Origin: Candidatus Nomurabacteria bacterium CG_4_9_14_0_2_um_filter_32_10
GTDB taxonomy: Bacteria > Patescibacteriota > Minisyncoccia > Phycocordibacterales > UBA9973
DNA length: 14,352 nt
Assembly: GCA_002788475.1 (NCBI GenBank)
Contig: PFRK01000016.1
Coordinates: 1-14,352 of the forward strand
Direction of reading: 5' to 3'
In this document: positions 7,041-12,907 of the stretch, one piece after another
How positions within the stretch are numbered: position 1 is the stretch's first letter
Layout of the letters: each line of letters opens with the position of its first letter
Notes under the pieces: model-generated
What the model saw: the letters and a program-made list of their open reading frames with translations, nothing else
What the model was told of the DNA's origin: nothing
Database searches by the model: none
Position numbers and translations under genes: made by a program

Positions 7041-7121
7041 TTAGTTTCTAGTAAGCTGGTGACTAGTTGCTAGTGATTTTAAATTCTCTAGAACCTAAAA
7101 CCTAACCCATAGAACCTAACC
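7041..7121. repeat. Heptanucleotide repeat array A (smpB-ssrA spacer)
   Basis: The spacer is made of degenerate 7-bp units on either side of a short centre. Left units are TTAGTTT, CTAGTAA, GCTGGTGA (8 nt), CTAGTTG and CTAGTGA (7041-7076). Right units are GAACCTA, AAACCTA, ACCCATA and GAACCTA (7091-7118). The two sides are roughly inverted to each other. About 39 nt (7059-7097) recur as the reverse complement at 9616-9654 with one visible mismatch, in the same orientation relative to the local genes. CTAG occurs four times in about 50 bp. Confidence 0.75.
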
Positions 7122-7125
7122 TTTA

Positions 7126-7572
7126 TCAATGTTCTTTCACTTCTCGTCTAATCTCACGATCAGTTTCGCGTTTTTTTATAGTTTCACGTTTGTCGTGTTT
7201 CTTTTTACCTTTCACCAAAGCAATTTCTATTTTAATTTTTCTACCTTTATTATACACTGAAATCGGTACTATTGTCAAACTTTTATTTTTTTCACTATCT
7301 GCAAGGGTTTCTATTTCTTTTTTTGTAAGTAGAAGTTTCTTGTTTCGAAGCGGATCATAATCTTTTAGTGAATTATTCACTTGATAAGGTGGAATATTAG
7401 AATTTATCAAAAACACCTCCCCACCTCTAACGATTACAAAAGCACCTTCTAAAGACATCTGACCATTTCTAACAGATTTCACTTCTATACCCAAAAGTTC
7501 AATACCTACTTCGTATTTTTCTAAAATTTCATAATCAAATTTCACTTTTCTATTTTCAGCATAGTGGACCAT
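7126..7572 (-). CDS. smpB: SsrA-binding protein SmpB
   Basis: Small OB-fold protein that binds the tRNA-like part of tmRNA and delivers it to stalled ribosomes. Recognised by AENRKVKFDYEILEKYEVGI (5-24), GIEVKSVRNGQMSL (28-41), INSNIPPY (56-63) and the basic C-terminal tail GKKKHDKRETIKKRE, which enters the empty mRNA channel and becomes helical. The length of 148 aa is normal. The stop is TGA, which supports the standard genetic code. It lies immediately upstream of ssrA on the same strand, a common pairing, so the two may share transcription. The ATG at 7572 follows an extended -10 by 6 nt, predicting a leaderless mRNA. An in-frame start further inside would remove the conserved ENRK, so this start is secure. 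Confidence 0.97.
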   Translation of the reverse strand: MVHYAENRKVKFDYEILEKYEVGIELLGIEVKSVRNGQMSLEGAFVIVRGGEVFLINSNIPPYQVNNSLKDYDPLRNKKLLLTKKEIETLADSEKNKSLTIVPISVYNKGRKIKIEIALVKGKKKHDKRETIKKRETDREIRREVKEH

Positions 7573-7578
7573 ATTTTA

Positions 7579-7587
7579 ATTTTAACA
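7579..7587 (-). promoter_or_regulatory. smpB: Extended -10 promoter of smpB, leaderless start
   Basis: On the minus strand TG-T-TAAAAT is followed by TAAAAT and then the ATG at 7572. The 6-nt gap matches that at ftsH, the Pif1-like gene, the phosphohexomutase and the small membrane protein. No Shine-Dalgarno is seen. Confidence 0.6.
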
Positions 7588-7597
7588 TATATAAATG

Positions 7598-7642
7598 AAA
7601 AGGGCCGGCTTTCACCAAAATCCGGTGAAGGCCAGCCTTTTT
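7598..7642. repeat. Palindromic element between smpB and phosphohexomutase
   Basis: The arms 7598-7616 and 7624-7642 pair over 19 positions with one mismatch and two wobble pairs, around the loop AAAATCC. It shares the loop AAAATC and the right-arm block GAAGGCCAG with the element inside recG (1337-1384), and the left arms are also similar. It lies between two divergent promoters. The T-rich right end could make it look like a terminator, but no upstream plus-strand gene ends here. Confidence 0.75.
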
Positions 7643-7658
7643 TATAAAAAGTTTTTTA

Positions 7659-7667
7659 TGTTAAAAT
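7659..7667 (+). promoter_or_regulatory. Extended -10 promoter of phosphohexomutase, leaderless start
   Basis: TG-T-TAAAAT ends at 7667. It is followed by ATGTGC and then ATG at 7674. The position predicts transcription starting at or beside the second ATG, so the ATG at 7668 would lie upstream of the mRNA 5' end. Confidence 0.6.
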
Positions 7668-7673
7668 ATGTGC

Positions 7674-9044
7674 ATGCCAATAAAACCTGAATTAAATGTC
7701 TCTGGATATCGAGGAATATGGAAACAAACATTAACTGATGAGATAGTAGCAAAATATACTCAGGCTTTTTTTCTTTTTACTAAAGATGACTCTGGTAAAA
7801 AAAACCCGACTATTTTAATCGGCCGTGATGGACGTGAAAGTGGTGAAGATATTAAGAAAGTAATTATCAAAGAATTAGAAAATCTCGGAACAAATATCAT
7901 AGACGGAGATATAATGCCTACACCAACTGTTTTGTTTTCTGTACGAAAACATAAATATGATGGAGCTATCATAATAACCGCTTCGCACAATCCAATAGAA
8001 TACAATGGATTAAAGTTTGTTAATAATAAAGCTCTTTTTACCATAAAAGAAGAAGTAGAAAAAATAAAAAAATATTATGAAAATCCAATACGAGAAGATT
8101 CTCATAGTGATAAAAAAAGTACTTTTATTCAAAACTATAATTTTTCTAAAGAACACGCTGACCATATTCTAAAATATATAAACGTAGAGGCAATCCGTAC
8201 AAGAAAATTTAAGGTAGCAGTAGATATGATAAATGCTTCTGCTTGTGTAATAGATCCTTATCTTTTTGAAAAACTTGGAATAGAATTGATACCATTAAAC
8301 AATATCCCAAATGGAAAATTTGGTCATAAGCCTGAACCACTAAAAGAAAATCTAAGTGATATTGAAAAATTAGCAAAAACTTCTGGGGCAAATCTTGGTT
8401 TTGTACATGATCCAGATGCTGATAGACTCGTAGTCGTTAATGAAAAGGGAGAAGTAATATCAGAAGAATACTCTCTGGCTTTAGGTATAGAAAATATTCT
8501 ATCAAAAAATAAAAATCAAACAATTGTAATAAACTTATCAACTTCACAAATGAGTGCAGATATAGCAAAAAAATATGGCAGCAAGTGTATACGTTCAAAA
8601 ATTGGGGAAGGATACGTGGTAAAAAAAATGCTTTCCAATAATGCGATAATCGGAGGTGAAGGTAATGGTGGTGTGATATATCCTACTATAAATACTGTCC
8701 GTGATAGTTTCACTGGTCTATCTCTCATTCTTGAGCTTTTAGCAGAAAGAAACCAAACCGTCACTGAGTGTATTACAACATTACCAAAATATTTTATAAA
8801 AAAAGATAAATGGCCAATAATTGGAAAAAATTTAAGTGAAATTTATTCAAAGTTAAAATCTCATTTTAAAGATGTGAAAACAGACGAGCAAGATGGTTTG
8901 CGTCTTGATTTTTCTGATAGCTCTTGGCTCCATCTAAGACCATCAAATACTGAACCAATTATCAGACTATTTGGCGAGGCAAAAGATAAAAAAACTATAG
9001 AAGCCTTATTTAATGAAGCTAAGTTGACTTTACAAGCAAAATAG
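7674..9044 (+). CDS. Phosphohexomutase (phosphomannomutase/phosphoglucomutase or GlmM-like)
   Basis: Alpha-D-phosphohexomutase that moves phosphate between C6 and C1 of a hexose or hexosamine, feeding nucleotide-sugar and envelope synthesis. Numbered from the ATG at 7674 (456 aa): domain 1 has SGYRGIW near the N-terminus and the active-site serine loop TASHNP (about 102-107). Domain 2 has the metal-binding loop DPDADR (about 245-250). Domain 3 has the sugar-specificity loop GGEGNGG (about 325-331). The C-terminal phosphate loop is RPSNTEP (about 424-430). All four catalytic loops are intact. The substrate cannot be fixed: GEGNGG resembles archaeal-type phosphoglucosamine/phosphomannomutases rather than E. 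coli GlmM. An ATG two codons upstream (7668) is possible, but the -10 spacing favours 7674. It is followed by infC after 39 bp without a clear terminator. Confidence 0.92.
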   Translation: MPIKPELNVSGYRGIWKQTLTDEIVAKYTQAFFLFTKDDSGKKNPTILIGRDGRESGEDIKKVIIKELENLGTNIIDGDIMPTPTVLFSVRKHKYDGAIIITASHNPIEYNGLKFVNNKALFTIKEEVEKIKKYYENPIREDSHSDKKSTFIQNYNFSKEHADHILKYINVEAIRTRKFKVAVDMINASACVIDPYLFEKLGIELIPLNNIPNGKFGHKPEPLKENLSDIEKLAKTSGANLGFVHDPDADRLVVVNEKGEVISEEYSLALGIENILSKNKNQTIVINLSTSQMSADIAKKYGSKCIRSKIGEGYVVKKMLSNNAIIGGEGNGGVIYPTINTVRDSFTGLSLILELLAERNQTVTECITTLPKYFIKKDKWPIIGKNLSEIYSKLKSHFKDVKTDEQDGLRLDFSDSSWLHLRPSNTEPIIRLFGEAKDKKTIEALFNEAKLTLQAK

Positions 9045-9083
9045 GCTAAACTCTTCTTAGCTTAACGTATTAAATATATCCAA

Positions 9084-9593
9084 TTGCGAGAAAGAATAAA
9101 CAACCAAATACGAGCAAAAGAGCTTCGAATTATTGATAATGAAGGTCAAAATTTAGGTGTTTTAAGTATAAAAGATGCACTAGAATTAGCTCAAAGTAAA
9201 GGTTCAGATCTGATTGAAGTATCTCCAAATACTAATCCACCAATTGGCAAAATAATGGATTTTGGTAAATATCAATATGAATTAAGTAAAAAATTAAAAA
9301 AAACTAGAGCAAATTCTAAACCAACAGAAACAAAATCAATTCAAATAAAAATAGGTACTGGAGATCACGATTTAGCACTTAAAGCAAAAACTGCTTCAAA
9401 ATGGTTAAAAGAAGGACATAGAATCAAAGTTGAGCTTTTCCTTGCCGGACGTACAAAATATATGGATGAAAAGTTTTTGAGAGAAAGATTAGACAGAGTA
9501 CTTCATTTAATTACGGAAGATTACAAAATATCTGATTCATACAAAAGAGGACCAAAAGGTTTATTTATTACCATAGAAAAAACTAAGAATTAG
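9084..9593 (+). CDS. infC: Translation initiation factor IF-3
   Basis: Binds the 30S subunit, blocks premature 50S joining and checks start-codon pairing. The N-terminal domain is recognised from RINNQIRAKELRIIDNEGQ and LIEVSPNTNPPIGKIMDFGKY. A lysine-rich linker (about 68-84) leads to the C-terminal domain with IKIGTGDHDLALKAKTASKW and VELFLAGR. The length is about 169 aa, normal for IF3. The start is uncertain. No ATG is present; TTG at 9084 is the simplest choice, but in-frame ATC (9078) and ATT (9069) also lie before an upstream stop at 9063. infC is known for non-AUG starts such as AUU in E. coli, linked to autoregulation. No Shine-Dalgarno is seen. It heads the conserved infC-rpmI-rplT cluster. 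Confidence 0.96.
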   Translation: MRERINNQIRAKELRIIDNEGQNLGVLSIKDALELAQSKGSDLIEVSPNTNPPIGKIMDFGKYQYELSKKLKKTRANSKPTETKSIQIKIGTGDHDLALKAKTASKWLKEGHRIKVELFLAGRTKYMDEKFLRERLDRVLHLITEDYKISDSYKRGPKGLFITIEKTKN

Positions 9594-9600
9594 TAATAAC

Positions 9601-9674
9601 ATAGGTTCTAGCTTCTAGGTTCTAGAGAATTCAAAATCACTAGCAACTAGTCACTAACAACTAGCAACTAACTT
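9601..9674. repeat. Heptanucleotide repeat array B (infC-rpmI spacer)
   Basis: The left units are ATAGGTT, CTAGCTT, CTAGGTT and CTAGAG (9601-9627). The centre is AATTCAAAAT. The right units are CTAGCAA, CTAGTCA, CTAACAA, CTAGCAA and CTAACTT (9640-9674). The array ends 1 nt before the rpmI ATG, so it occupies the whole site where a ribosome-binding sequence would lie. CTAG appears six times. The block 9616-9654 matches array A (reverse complement of 7059-7097) with one mismatch. The two sides form an imperfect inverted repeat. Confidence 0.8.
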
Positions 9675-9675
9675 T

Positions 9676-9870
9676 ATGAAAGGAATGAAAACAAATAAAT
9701 CATATTCAAAAAGATTGAAACTTACAAAAAATGGAAAGGTTATTTCTAGGAAACCAGGCTTCAACCATTTTAATGCTAAACAATCACGAACAAAACAATT
9801 AGCCGGACAAAAAGGTCAAAATTTTTTAATCAAAAATAAACCAAAAAGCCACTTATTACCATTTACATAA
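9676..9870 (+). CDS. rpmI: 50S ribosomal protein L35 (bL35)
   Basis: A 64-aa, strongly basic ribosomal protein of the large subunit. MKGMKTNKSYSKRLKLTKNG aligns with the family N-terminus (typically MPKMKTHKGAAKR). The rest carries NHFNAKQSRTKQ and the C-terminal Lys-rich stretch with HLLPFT. The start at 9676 is supported by the conserved M-x-x-MKT pattern; the second Met at 9685 would lose three residues. It lies between infC and rplT as in most bacteria. No Shine-Dalgarno precedes the ATG: the upstream bases are the last unit of a heptamer repeat array. Confidence 0.96.
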   Translation: MKGMKTNKSYSKRLKLTKNGKVISRKPGFNHFNAKQSRTKQLAGQKGQNFLIKNKPKSHLLPFT

Positions 9871-9873
9871 TAG

Positions 9874-9943
9874 ACTATAGCTGTTAGCTAATAGGTGTTA
9901 TAAAATTCCTAAAAGCTAAAAGCTAAAAGCTAAAAGCTATCCA
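9874..9943. repeat. Heptanucleotide repeat array C (rpmI-rplT spacer)
   Basis: The 70 bp split into exactly ten 7-bp units that end at the rplT ATG: ACTATAG, CTGTTAG, CTAATAG, GTGTTAT, AAAATTC, four identical CTAAAAG units (9909-9936), then CTATCCA. The left side is an imperfect inverted copy of the right side (ATAGCTgTTAGCT against the reverse complement ATAGCTTTTAGCT), so a hairpin around AAAATTC is possible. No Shine-Dalgarno motif is present before rplT. It resembles arrays A and B in unit length, CTA phase and AT-rich centre. Confidence 0.82.
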
Positions 9944-10288
9944 ATGACCAGAGTAAAAAAAGGAGTACATGCATTAAAGAGAAGAAGAAGTGTCTTAAAA
10001 CAAACTAAGGGTTTTAGACATGGACGAAGTACAAAAGAACGTCAAGCAAAAGAAGCATTACTACACTCCGGTAATTATTCTTTCGCTCATAGAAAAGACA
10101 AAAAATCATACAATAGAAAACTTTGGAACATTAAAATAAACGCCGGGGCACGCGAACTTGGAATATCTTACTCGAAACTTATTGGTGCTTTTAAAAAGAA
10201 AAATATATTACTTGATCGAAAAATTTTATCTGATCTCGCAGAAAATCATCCATTAGTTTTTGCCAAAGTCCTAGAAAATGTAAAATAA
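9944..10288 (+). CDS. rplT: 50S ribosomal protein L20 (bL20)
   Basis: A 114-aa basic protein that binds 23S rRNA early in large-subunit assembly and, in several bacteria, represses its own operon by binding a leader or inter-cistronic RNA structure. MTRVKKGVHALKRRRSVLKQ matches the family N-terminus, followed by TKGFRHGRSTKERQAKEALL, the RKDKKSYNRKLWNIKINAG region and SYSKLIGAFKKKNILLDRKILSDLA. The length is normal. It is the last gene of infC-rpmI-rplT. Its stop overlaps the start of a strong terminator. No Shine-Dalgarno precedes the ATG, which directly follows ten heptamer units. Confidence 0.97.
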   Translation: MTRVKKGVHALKRRRSVLKQTKGFRHGRSTKERQAKEALLHSGNYSFAHRKDKKSYNRKLWNIKINAGARELGISYSKLIGAFKKKNILLDRKILSDLAENHPLVFAKVLENVK

Positions 10289-10315
10289 AAAAATCCCCTA
10301 CTAGGGGGTTTTTTT
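10287..10315 (+). terminator. Strong, probably bidirectional rho-independent terminator
   Basis: AAAAAAATCCCC-TACT-AGGGGGTTTTTTT forms a hairpin with a GC stem extended by A-T pairs and followed by seven T residues. The opposite strand has the same form (CCCCCTAGTAGGGGA followed by T7), so it can also stop the SLOG-type gene coming the other way. That gene's TAG stop (10303-10301) lies inside the hairpin. Confidence 0.92.
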
Positions 10316-10906
10316 ATTTTCATCTATCTTATGTTTTTTAACCATGGCAATAACATCTGCTACAAGTTTTTTGGGATCATCACCAATAACAATTTTTTCA
10401 TTAGGACGATTACTCTTTTTAATTATATCTTCCAATTCACCACTCATTTCCCAAGGTCCCTTCAAAATACCTATAGTTTTACCATCTTCAAAAGCAACAG
10501 TGAATTCATGAATAGTACCAATACGCCCACAACCACATATAACTACATCAGAAGAACGAGTAAGGAGAAGATCACGTCCAGGATAACCAAAACCAGTGTA
10601 GATAATTAAATCCATATAATCAATAGGAAGTTTATAAACCTCTACATGCTCTTTTTCCGAAGCTGCAGGAGAAAAACCAACTGATATTCCACCTTCTTCT
10701 TTTGCTCCCATAGCTGACCAAAATGGGAAACCAGTAGTAGCTCCTGTCACTAAAACAGCTCCTTGACGCGCTATTTCACGTCCAAGTTCCTTTGCTATAT
10801 CTAGAGTACCTATTCCACAATGACCGGTATCAGCTGCTCCAGAAACACATATTTTTATTTGATGATGCCCATGTTTGTTATAAAGACTTGTAGAATCAAT
10901 ATCCAT
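10301..10906 (-). CDS. SLOG/LOG-type Rossmann nucleotide-binding protein (TIGR00725-like)
   Basis: A 201-aa protein of the LOG/DprA-like Rossmann superfamily. Visible elements are a first strand and glycine turn KICVSGAADTG (18-27), VLVTGATTG (51-59), an Arg-containing helix FGYPGRDLLLTRSSDVVI (106-123), and GCGRIGTIHEF (125-135). The last corresponds to the PGGxGTxxE phosphoribose-binding motif of LOG proteins, although the first part is GCGR rather than PGG. Members can be cytokinin-type phosphoribohydrolases or nucleotide sensors; the substrate here is unknown. Residues 1-16 (MDIDSTSLYNKHGHHQ) precede the usual family start, but no later Met fits. No Shine-Dalgarno or close -10 is seen. 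The last codons and the stop are formed by the shared terminator hairpin. Confidence 0.8.
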   Translation of the reverse strand: MDIDSTSLYNKHGHHQIKICVSGAADTGHCGIGTLDIAKELGREIARQGAVLVTGATTGFPFWSAMGAKEEGGISVGFSPAASEKEHVEVYKLPIDYMDLIIYTGFGYPGRDLLLTRSSDVVICGCGRIGTIHEFTVAFEDGKTIGILKGPWEMSGELEDIIKKSNRPNEKIVIGDDPKKLVADVIAMVKKHKIDENKKTP

Positions 10907-10917
10907 GAAATTAGTTC

Positions 10918-10990
10918 TTAAAGTTTATAAAGTAGAAAGTTTATAAAGTATTTTCTTGATAACTTTATGGACCTGATAACTTTCAACTAC
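10918..10990. repeat. Direct and inverted repeat cluster upstream of SLOG gene
   Basis: AAAGTTTATAAAGTA occurs twice in tandem, separated by one G (about 10920-10950). It is followed by AACTTTATGGACCTGATAACTTTC, which holds two TGATAACTTT units 17 bp apart. The second half is an imperfect inverted copy of the first. This gives the same general plan as arrays A-C (tandem units on each side of a centre, inverted to each other) but with a 16-17 bp period. It fills the spacer between the beta-CASP RNase stop and the SLOG gene start, both on minus. TATAAA within it could act as a -10. Confidence 0.6.
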
Positions 10991-10999
10991 TCCAGTATA

Positions 11000-12364
11000 T
11001 CAAAAAGAAAGTAAAACACTATCTCCTTTCTGTGGAGCAGATGCTTCAATCCCCAAATTGTCTCTAATTCTTTGCACTAAAAACATTGAAGACTTCGGCT
11101 CACCCATAACTACAAAAACTTTTTTAACTTTATCTTGCATATCTTCAACAAAACTATAAAGACCGTCTCCATCTTTATGTCCTGAATATCCTAAAATAGT
11201 TACTACATGAGCTTGTATATTTACCTCCTCTCCAGAAATATGTACCCTCTTTACCCCTTCCTGAATTAAACGGCCTAAAGAACCAAGAGACTGATATCCA
11301 GTAAGTAAAATAGTGTTATTAGGATCAGGTAAATAATGTCTTTCGTGGTGCACTATACGACCACCAGAAGACATTCCAGACCCTGCAATAACTATCTTAG
11401 GGTTAGGTGTATCGTTAATCATTTTTGACTCTTCTGATCGCAGAGTAGAATGAAGTCCTGGAAAATCAAACAAATATTTATCCTCTGATAACACTTTCTG
11501 TGCTGTTTCATTAAAATAATTTTTGAATTGTTTAAAAATTTCAGTCAAACGAATAGCGAGAGGAGAATCAAAAAAAATAGGCATTATTGGTATGCGACTA
11601 TTCTCAACTAAATCGTTAAGTTCAAAAAGAAGCTCTTGAGAACGTTCAAGTGAAAAAGTAGGGATAATAAGTGTCCCTTTTCTTTTATAATTATCCTCAA
11701 TCACATTCTCTAATAAATTTTTACGATCATTCCTAGATTCGTGATTCCTATCTCCATAAACACTTTCCATTATTAAATAATCTACATCAGTAATCTTATC
11801 AGTATCAGGCAACAACGGCGATGGTGAATTACCCAAATCTCCAGTAAAAAGAATCTTTTTACCTCTATAAACAAATTCAACCATAGCCGAACCTAAAATA
11901 TGCCCAGCATTTTTAAAAGACACTTCTAAATTTTCTGTAATTCTTATTTTTTCTTTATAGTCAAAAGAAAGCCATCGTAAAAATGCTTTTTTTATGTTTT
12001 CTTCAGAATATATTTTATTTAAATTAAATAATTTATTTTTAGATAATATCCCAGCAGTATCTTCTAACATTGGGCCTGATAATAAGCGAGTAGGTTTTGT
12101 AGAATAGATTTTTCCGTTAAAACCTTCATTAATTAATTTAGGAATTCTTCCAATATGATCTATATGAGCATGAGTAATAAAAAGAATATCTATCTCCTCT
12201 GGATTATATGGAAAAGGTACCCAATTAACATCTTCTGCTAATTGCATTCCTTGAGTAAGTCCACAATCAATTAAAATCTTTTTATCATCAATTTCCAAAA
12301 GAAAATTTGCTCCTGTGACAGAACCCGTTCCTCCACAGAATGTTATTTTAGCAAAACCTAGCAT
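11000..12364 (-). CDS. Metallo-beta-lactamase/beta-CASP family ribonuclease
   Basis: A 454-aa cytoplasmic RNA-processing hydrolase of the CPSF73/Ysh1-like branch. The MBL domain shows THAHIDH (64-70) for the zinc site, AGHILGS with His155, and FTGDLGN with Asp176. The beta-CASP insertion starts after IMESVYGDRNH (198-208, motif A Glu200) and contains IPTFSLERSQELLFEL, PIFFDSPLA and AGSGMSSGGRIVHH. The C-terminal MBL part has LGYSGHKDGDGL with motif C His396. No KH domain or other RNA-binding extension is present, unlike archaeal aCPSF1. All catalytic residues look intact. It probably processes or degrades mRNA; endo- versus exonuclease action cannot be told. The ATG at 12364 has TATAAT 8 nt upstream, so the leader is predicted to be 0-2 nt. 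A hairpin lies just before that -10. Confidence 0.93.
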   Translation of the reverse strand: MLGFAKITFCGGTGSVTGANFLLEIDDKKILIDCGLTQGMQLAEDVNWVPFPYNPEEIDILFITHAHIDHIGRIPKLINEGFNGKIYSTKPTRLLSGPMLEDTAGILSKNKLFNLNKIYSEENIKKAFLRWLSFDYKEKIRITENLEVSFKNAGHILGSAMVEFVYRGKKILFTGDLGNSPSPLLPDTDKITDVDYLIMESVYGDRNHESRNDRKNLLENVIEDNYKRKGTLIIPTFSLERSQELLFELNDLVENSRIPIMPIFFDSPLAIRLTEIFKQFKNYFNETAQKVLSEDKYLFDFPGLHSTLRSEESKMINDTPNPKIVIAGSGMSSGGRIVHHERHYLPDPNNTILLTGYQSLGSLGRLIQEGVKRVHISGEEVNIQAHVVTILGYSGHKDGDGLYSFVEDMQDKVKKVFVVMGEPKSSMFLVQRIRDNLGIEASAPQKGDSVLLSF

Positions 12365-12372
12365 ATTCTTAT

Positions 12373-12378
12373 ATTATA
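12373..12378 (-). promoter_or_regulatory. -10 box of the beta-CASP RNase gene
   Basis: On the minus strand GGG-TATAAT is followed by 8 nt (ATAAGAAT) and the ATG at 12364. A second hexamer, TAATAT, overlaps it with a 6-nt gap. Either predicts an mRNA with almost no leader. The upstream side abuts a hairpin (12381-12414) that occupies the -35 position. Confidence 0.55.
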
Positions 12379-12380
12379 CC

Positions 12381-12414
12381 CTGTAATAAAACTTTTAACA
12401 AAGTTCTACTACAG
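12381..12414 (-). repeat. Hairpin upstream of beta-CASP RNase gene, related to 12824-12870
   Basis: On the minus strand CTGTAGTAGAACTTT and AAAGTTTTATTACAG pair over 15 positions with two G-U pairs around GTTA. On the plus strand the same positions are A-C mismatches, so the minus-strand RNA is the better fold. Together with its flank (ATTATACCC on plus) it matches the element at 12824-12870 in about 26 of 31 positions over the first half. It starts 3 nt after the stop of the small membrane-protein gene. No T tract follows. Confidence 0.6.
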
Positions 12415-12416
12415 AA

Positions 12417-12812
12417 TTATTGAGTATTTTCTTTAACAGACACAATATTTTTCAAAAAATATAATATTGCAAATAATCCACCAGAAAGATCAAAAAATAT
12501 ATCAGAAATAGTATCTAGATAATTAAAATAATTCTGGGTAACATAGTTATTAACTACAATCTCAAAAATCTCCCATCCTATCCCTATAGATGAAACAAAA
12601 AATAATATCTTAAAAATCGATTTAAAAACATCATCCTTAAGAAAAAATAAATAAATAACAATAAGACCAAGCCAAAATCCTCCTAAAAAATGCATCGGCA
12701 TATCGAGATACCATATAGAAGAGTACCAGTAAAATTCCATTGCTAAATAATTTAATAAAAAAATAAGAAAAATAATCAAAATCAAACGTATCAGAAGCTT
12801 TTTTGAATCCAT
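12417..12812 (-). CDS. Small multi-pass membrane protein, VanZ/DUF2238-like
   Basis: 131 aa with about four predicted membrane segments: 8-28 (RLILIIFLIFLLNYL), about 40-58 (MHFLGGFWLGLIVIYLFFL), 66-84 (IFKILFFVSSIGIGWEIFE) and 105-122. Conserved-looking polar residues are DMPMHFLGG (37-45), GWEIFE (79-84) and DTISDIFFDLSGG (100-112). This arrangement of D-x-x-x-H, W-E-x-x-E and D-x-x-x-D is typical of VanZ-like and DUF2238-type proteins, whose biochemical role is poorly known. The function is therefore not assigned. The ATG at 12812 follows TATAAT by exactly 6 nt, so a leaderless mRNA is predicted. A 22-bp perfect inverted repeat lies directly upstream of the -10. Confidence 0.75.
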   Translation of the reverse strand: MDSKKLLIRLILIIFLIFLLNYLAMEFYWYSSIWYLDMPMHFLGGFWLGLIVIYLFFLKDDVFKSIFKILFFVSSIGIGWEIFEIVVNNYVTQNYFNYLDTISDIFFDLSGGLFAILYFLKNIVSVKENTQ

Positions 12813-12818
12813 GTTTAA

Positions 12819-12824
12819 ATTATA
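12819..12824 (-). promoter_or_regulatory. -10 box of the small membrane-protein gene, leaderless start
   Basis: On the minus strand a perfect TATAAT is followed by TTAAAC and the ATG at 12812. The first base of the -10 is the last base of a perfect inverted repeat (12824-12870), so the repeat replaces any -35 region. Confidence 0.6.
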
Positions 12825-12870
12825 CCCGGTAGTGAGACTTTTATCAAAGATAAAAGTCTCACTACCGGGT
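12824..12870. repeat. Perfect 22-bp inverted repeat next to a promoter
   Basis: The arms at 12824-12845 and 12849-12870 are perfect reverse complements with an AAA spacer; they begin ACCCGGTAGTGAGACTTTTA. The hairpin is very stable and GC-clamped at its base. There is no T tract on the minus strand (TATAATTTAAAC follows), so it is not a standard terminator. It lies between the terminator of the 6S-like RNA and the small membrane-protein gene. A degenerate relative is found at 12381-12414 in the equivalent position before the next gene. Confidence 0.8.
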
Positions 12871-12882
12871 TATACCTTTTCT

Positions 12883-12907
12883 AAAAAAAATCCCCATAAA
12901 ATGGAGA
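12883..12907 (-). terminator. Rho-independent terminator of the 6S-like RNA
   Basis: On the minus strand TCTCCAT-TTT-ATGGGGA forms a 7-bp stem with one G-U pair, followed directly by eight T residues (12890-12883). It marks the 3' end of the small RNA and insulates the small membrane-protein gene. Confidence 0.87.

Noticed and set aside
7598..7642. Rho-independent terminator
   Set aside because: The hairpin ends in T residues on plus, but it lies between two divergent starts and no plus-strand gene ends before it. The similarity to the recG insertion fits a repeat element better.
7668..7673. First of two ATGs for the phosphohexomutase
   Set aside because: It begins directly after the -10 hexamer; transcription would start at or near the second ATG (7674).
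9042..9064. Terminator between phosphohexomutase and infC
   Set aside because: TAGGCTAA and TTAGCTTA can pair over 8 bp, but no T tract follows and the stem is weak. Read-through into infC is likely.
9874..9943. CRISPR array in the rpmI-rplT spacer
   Set aside because: The repeats are 7 bp and contiguous, with no unique spacers and no cas genes nearby.
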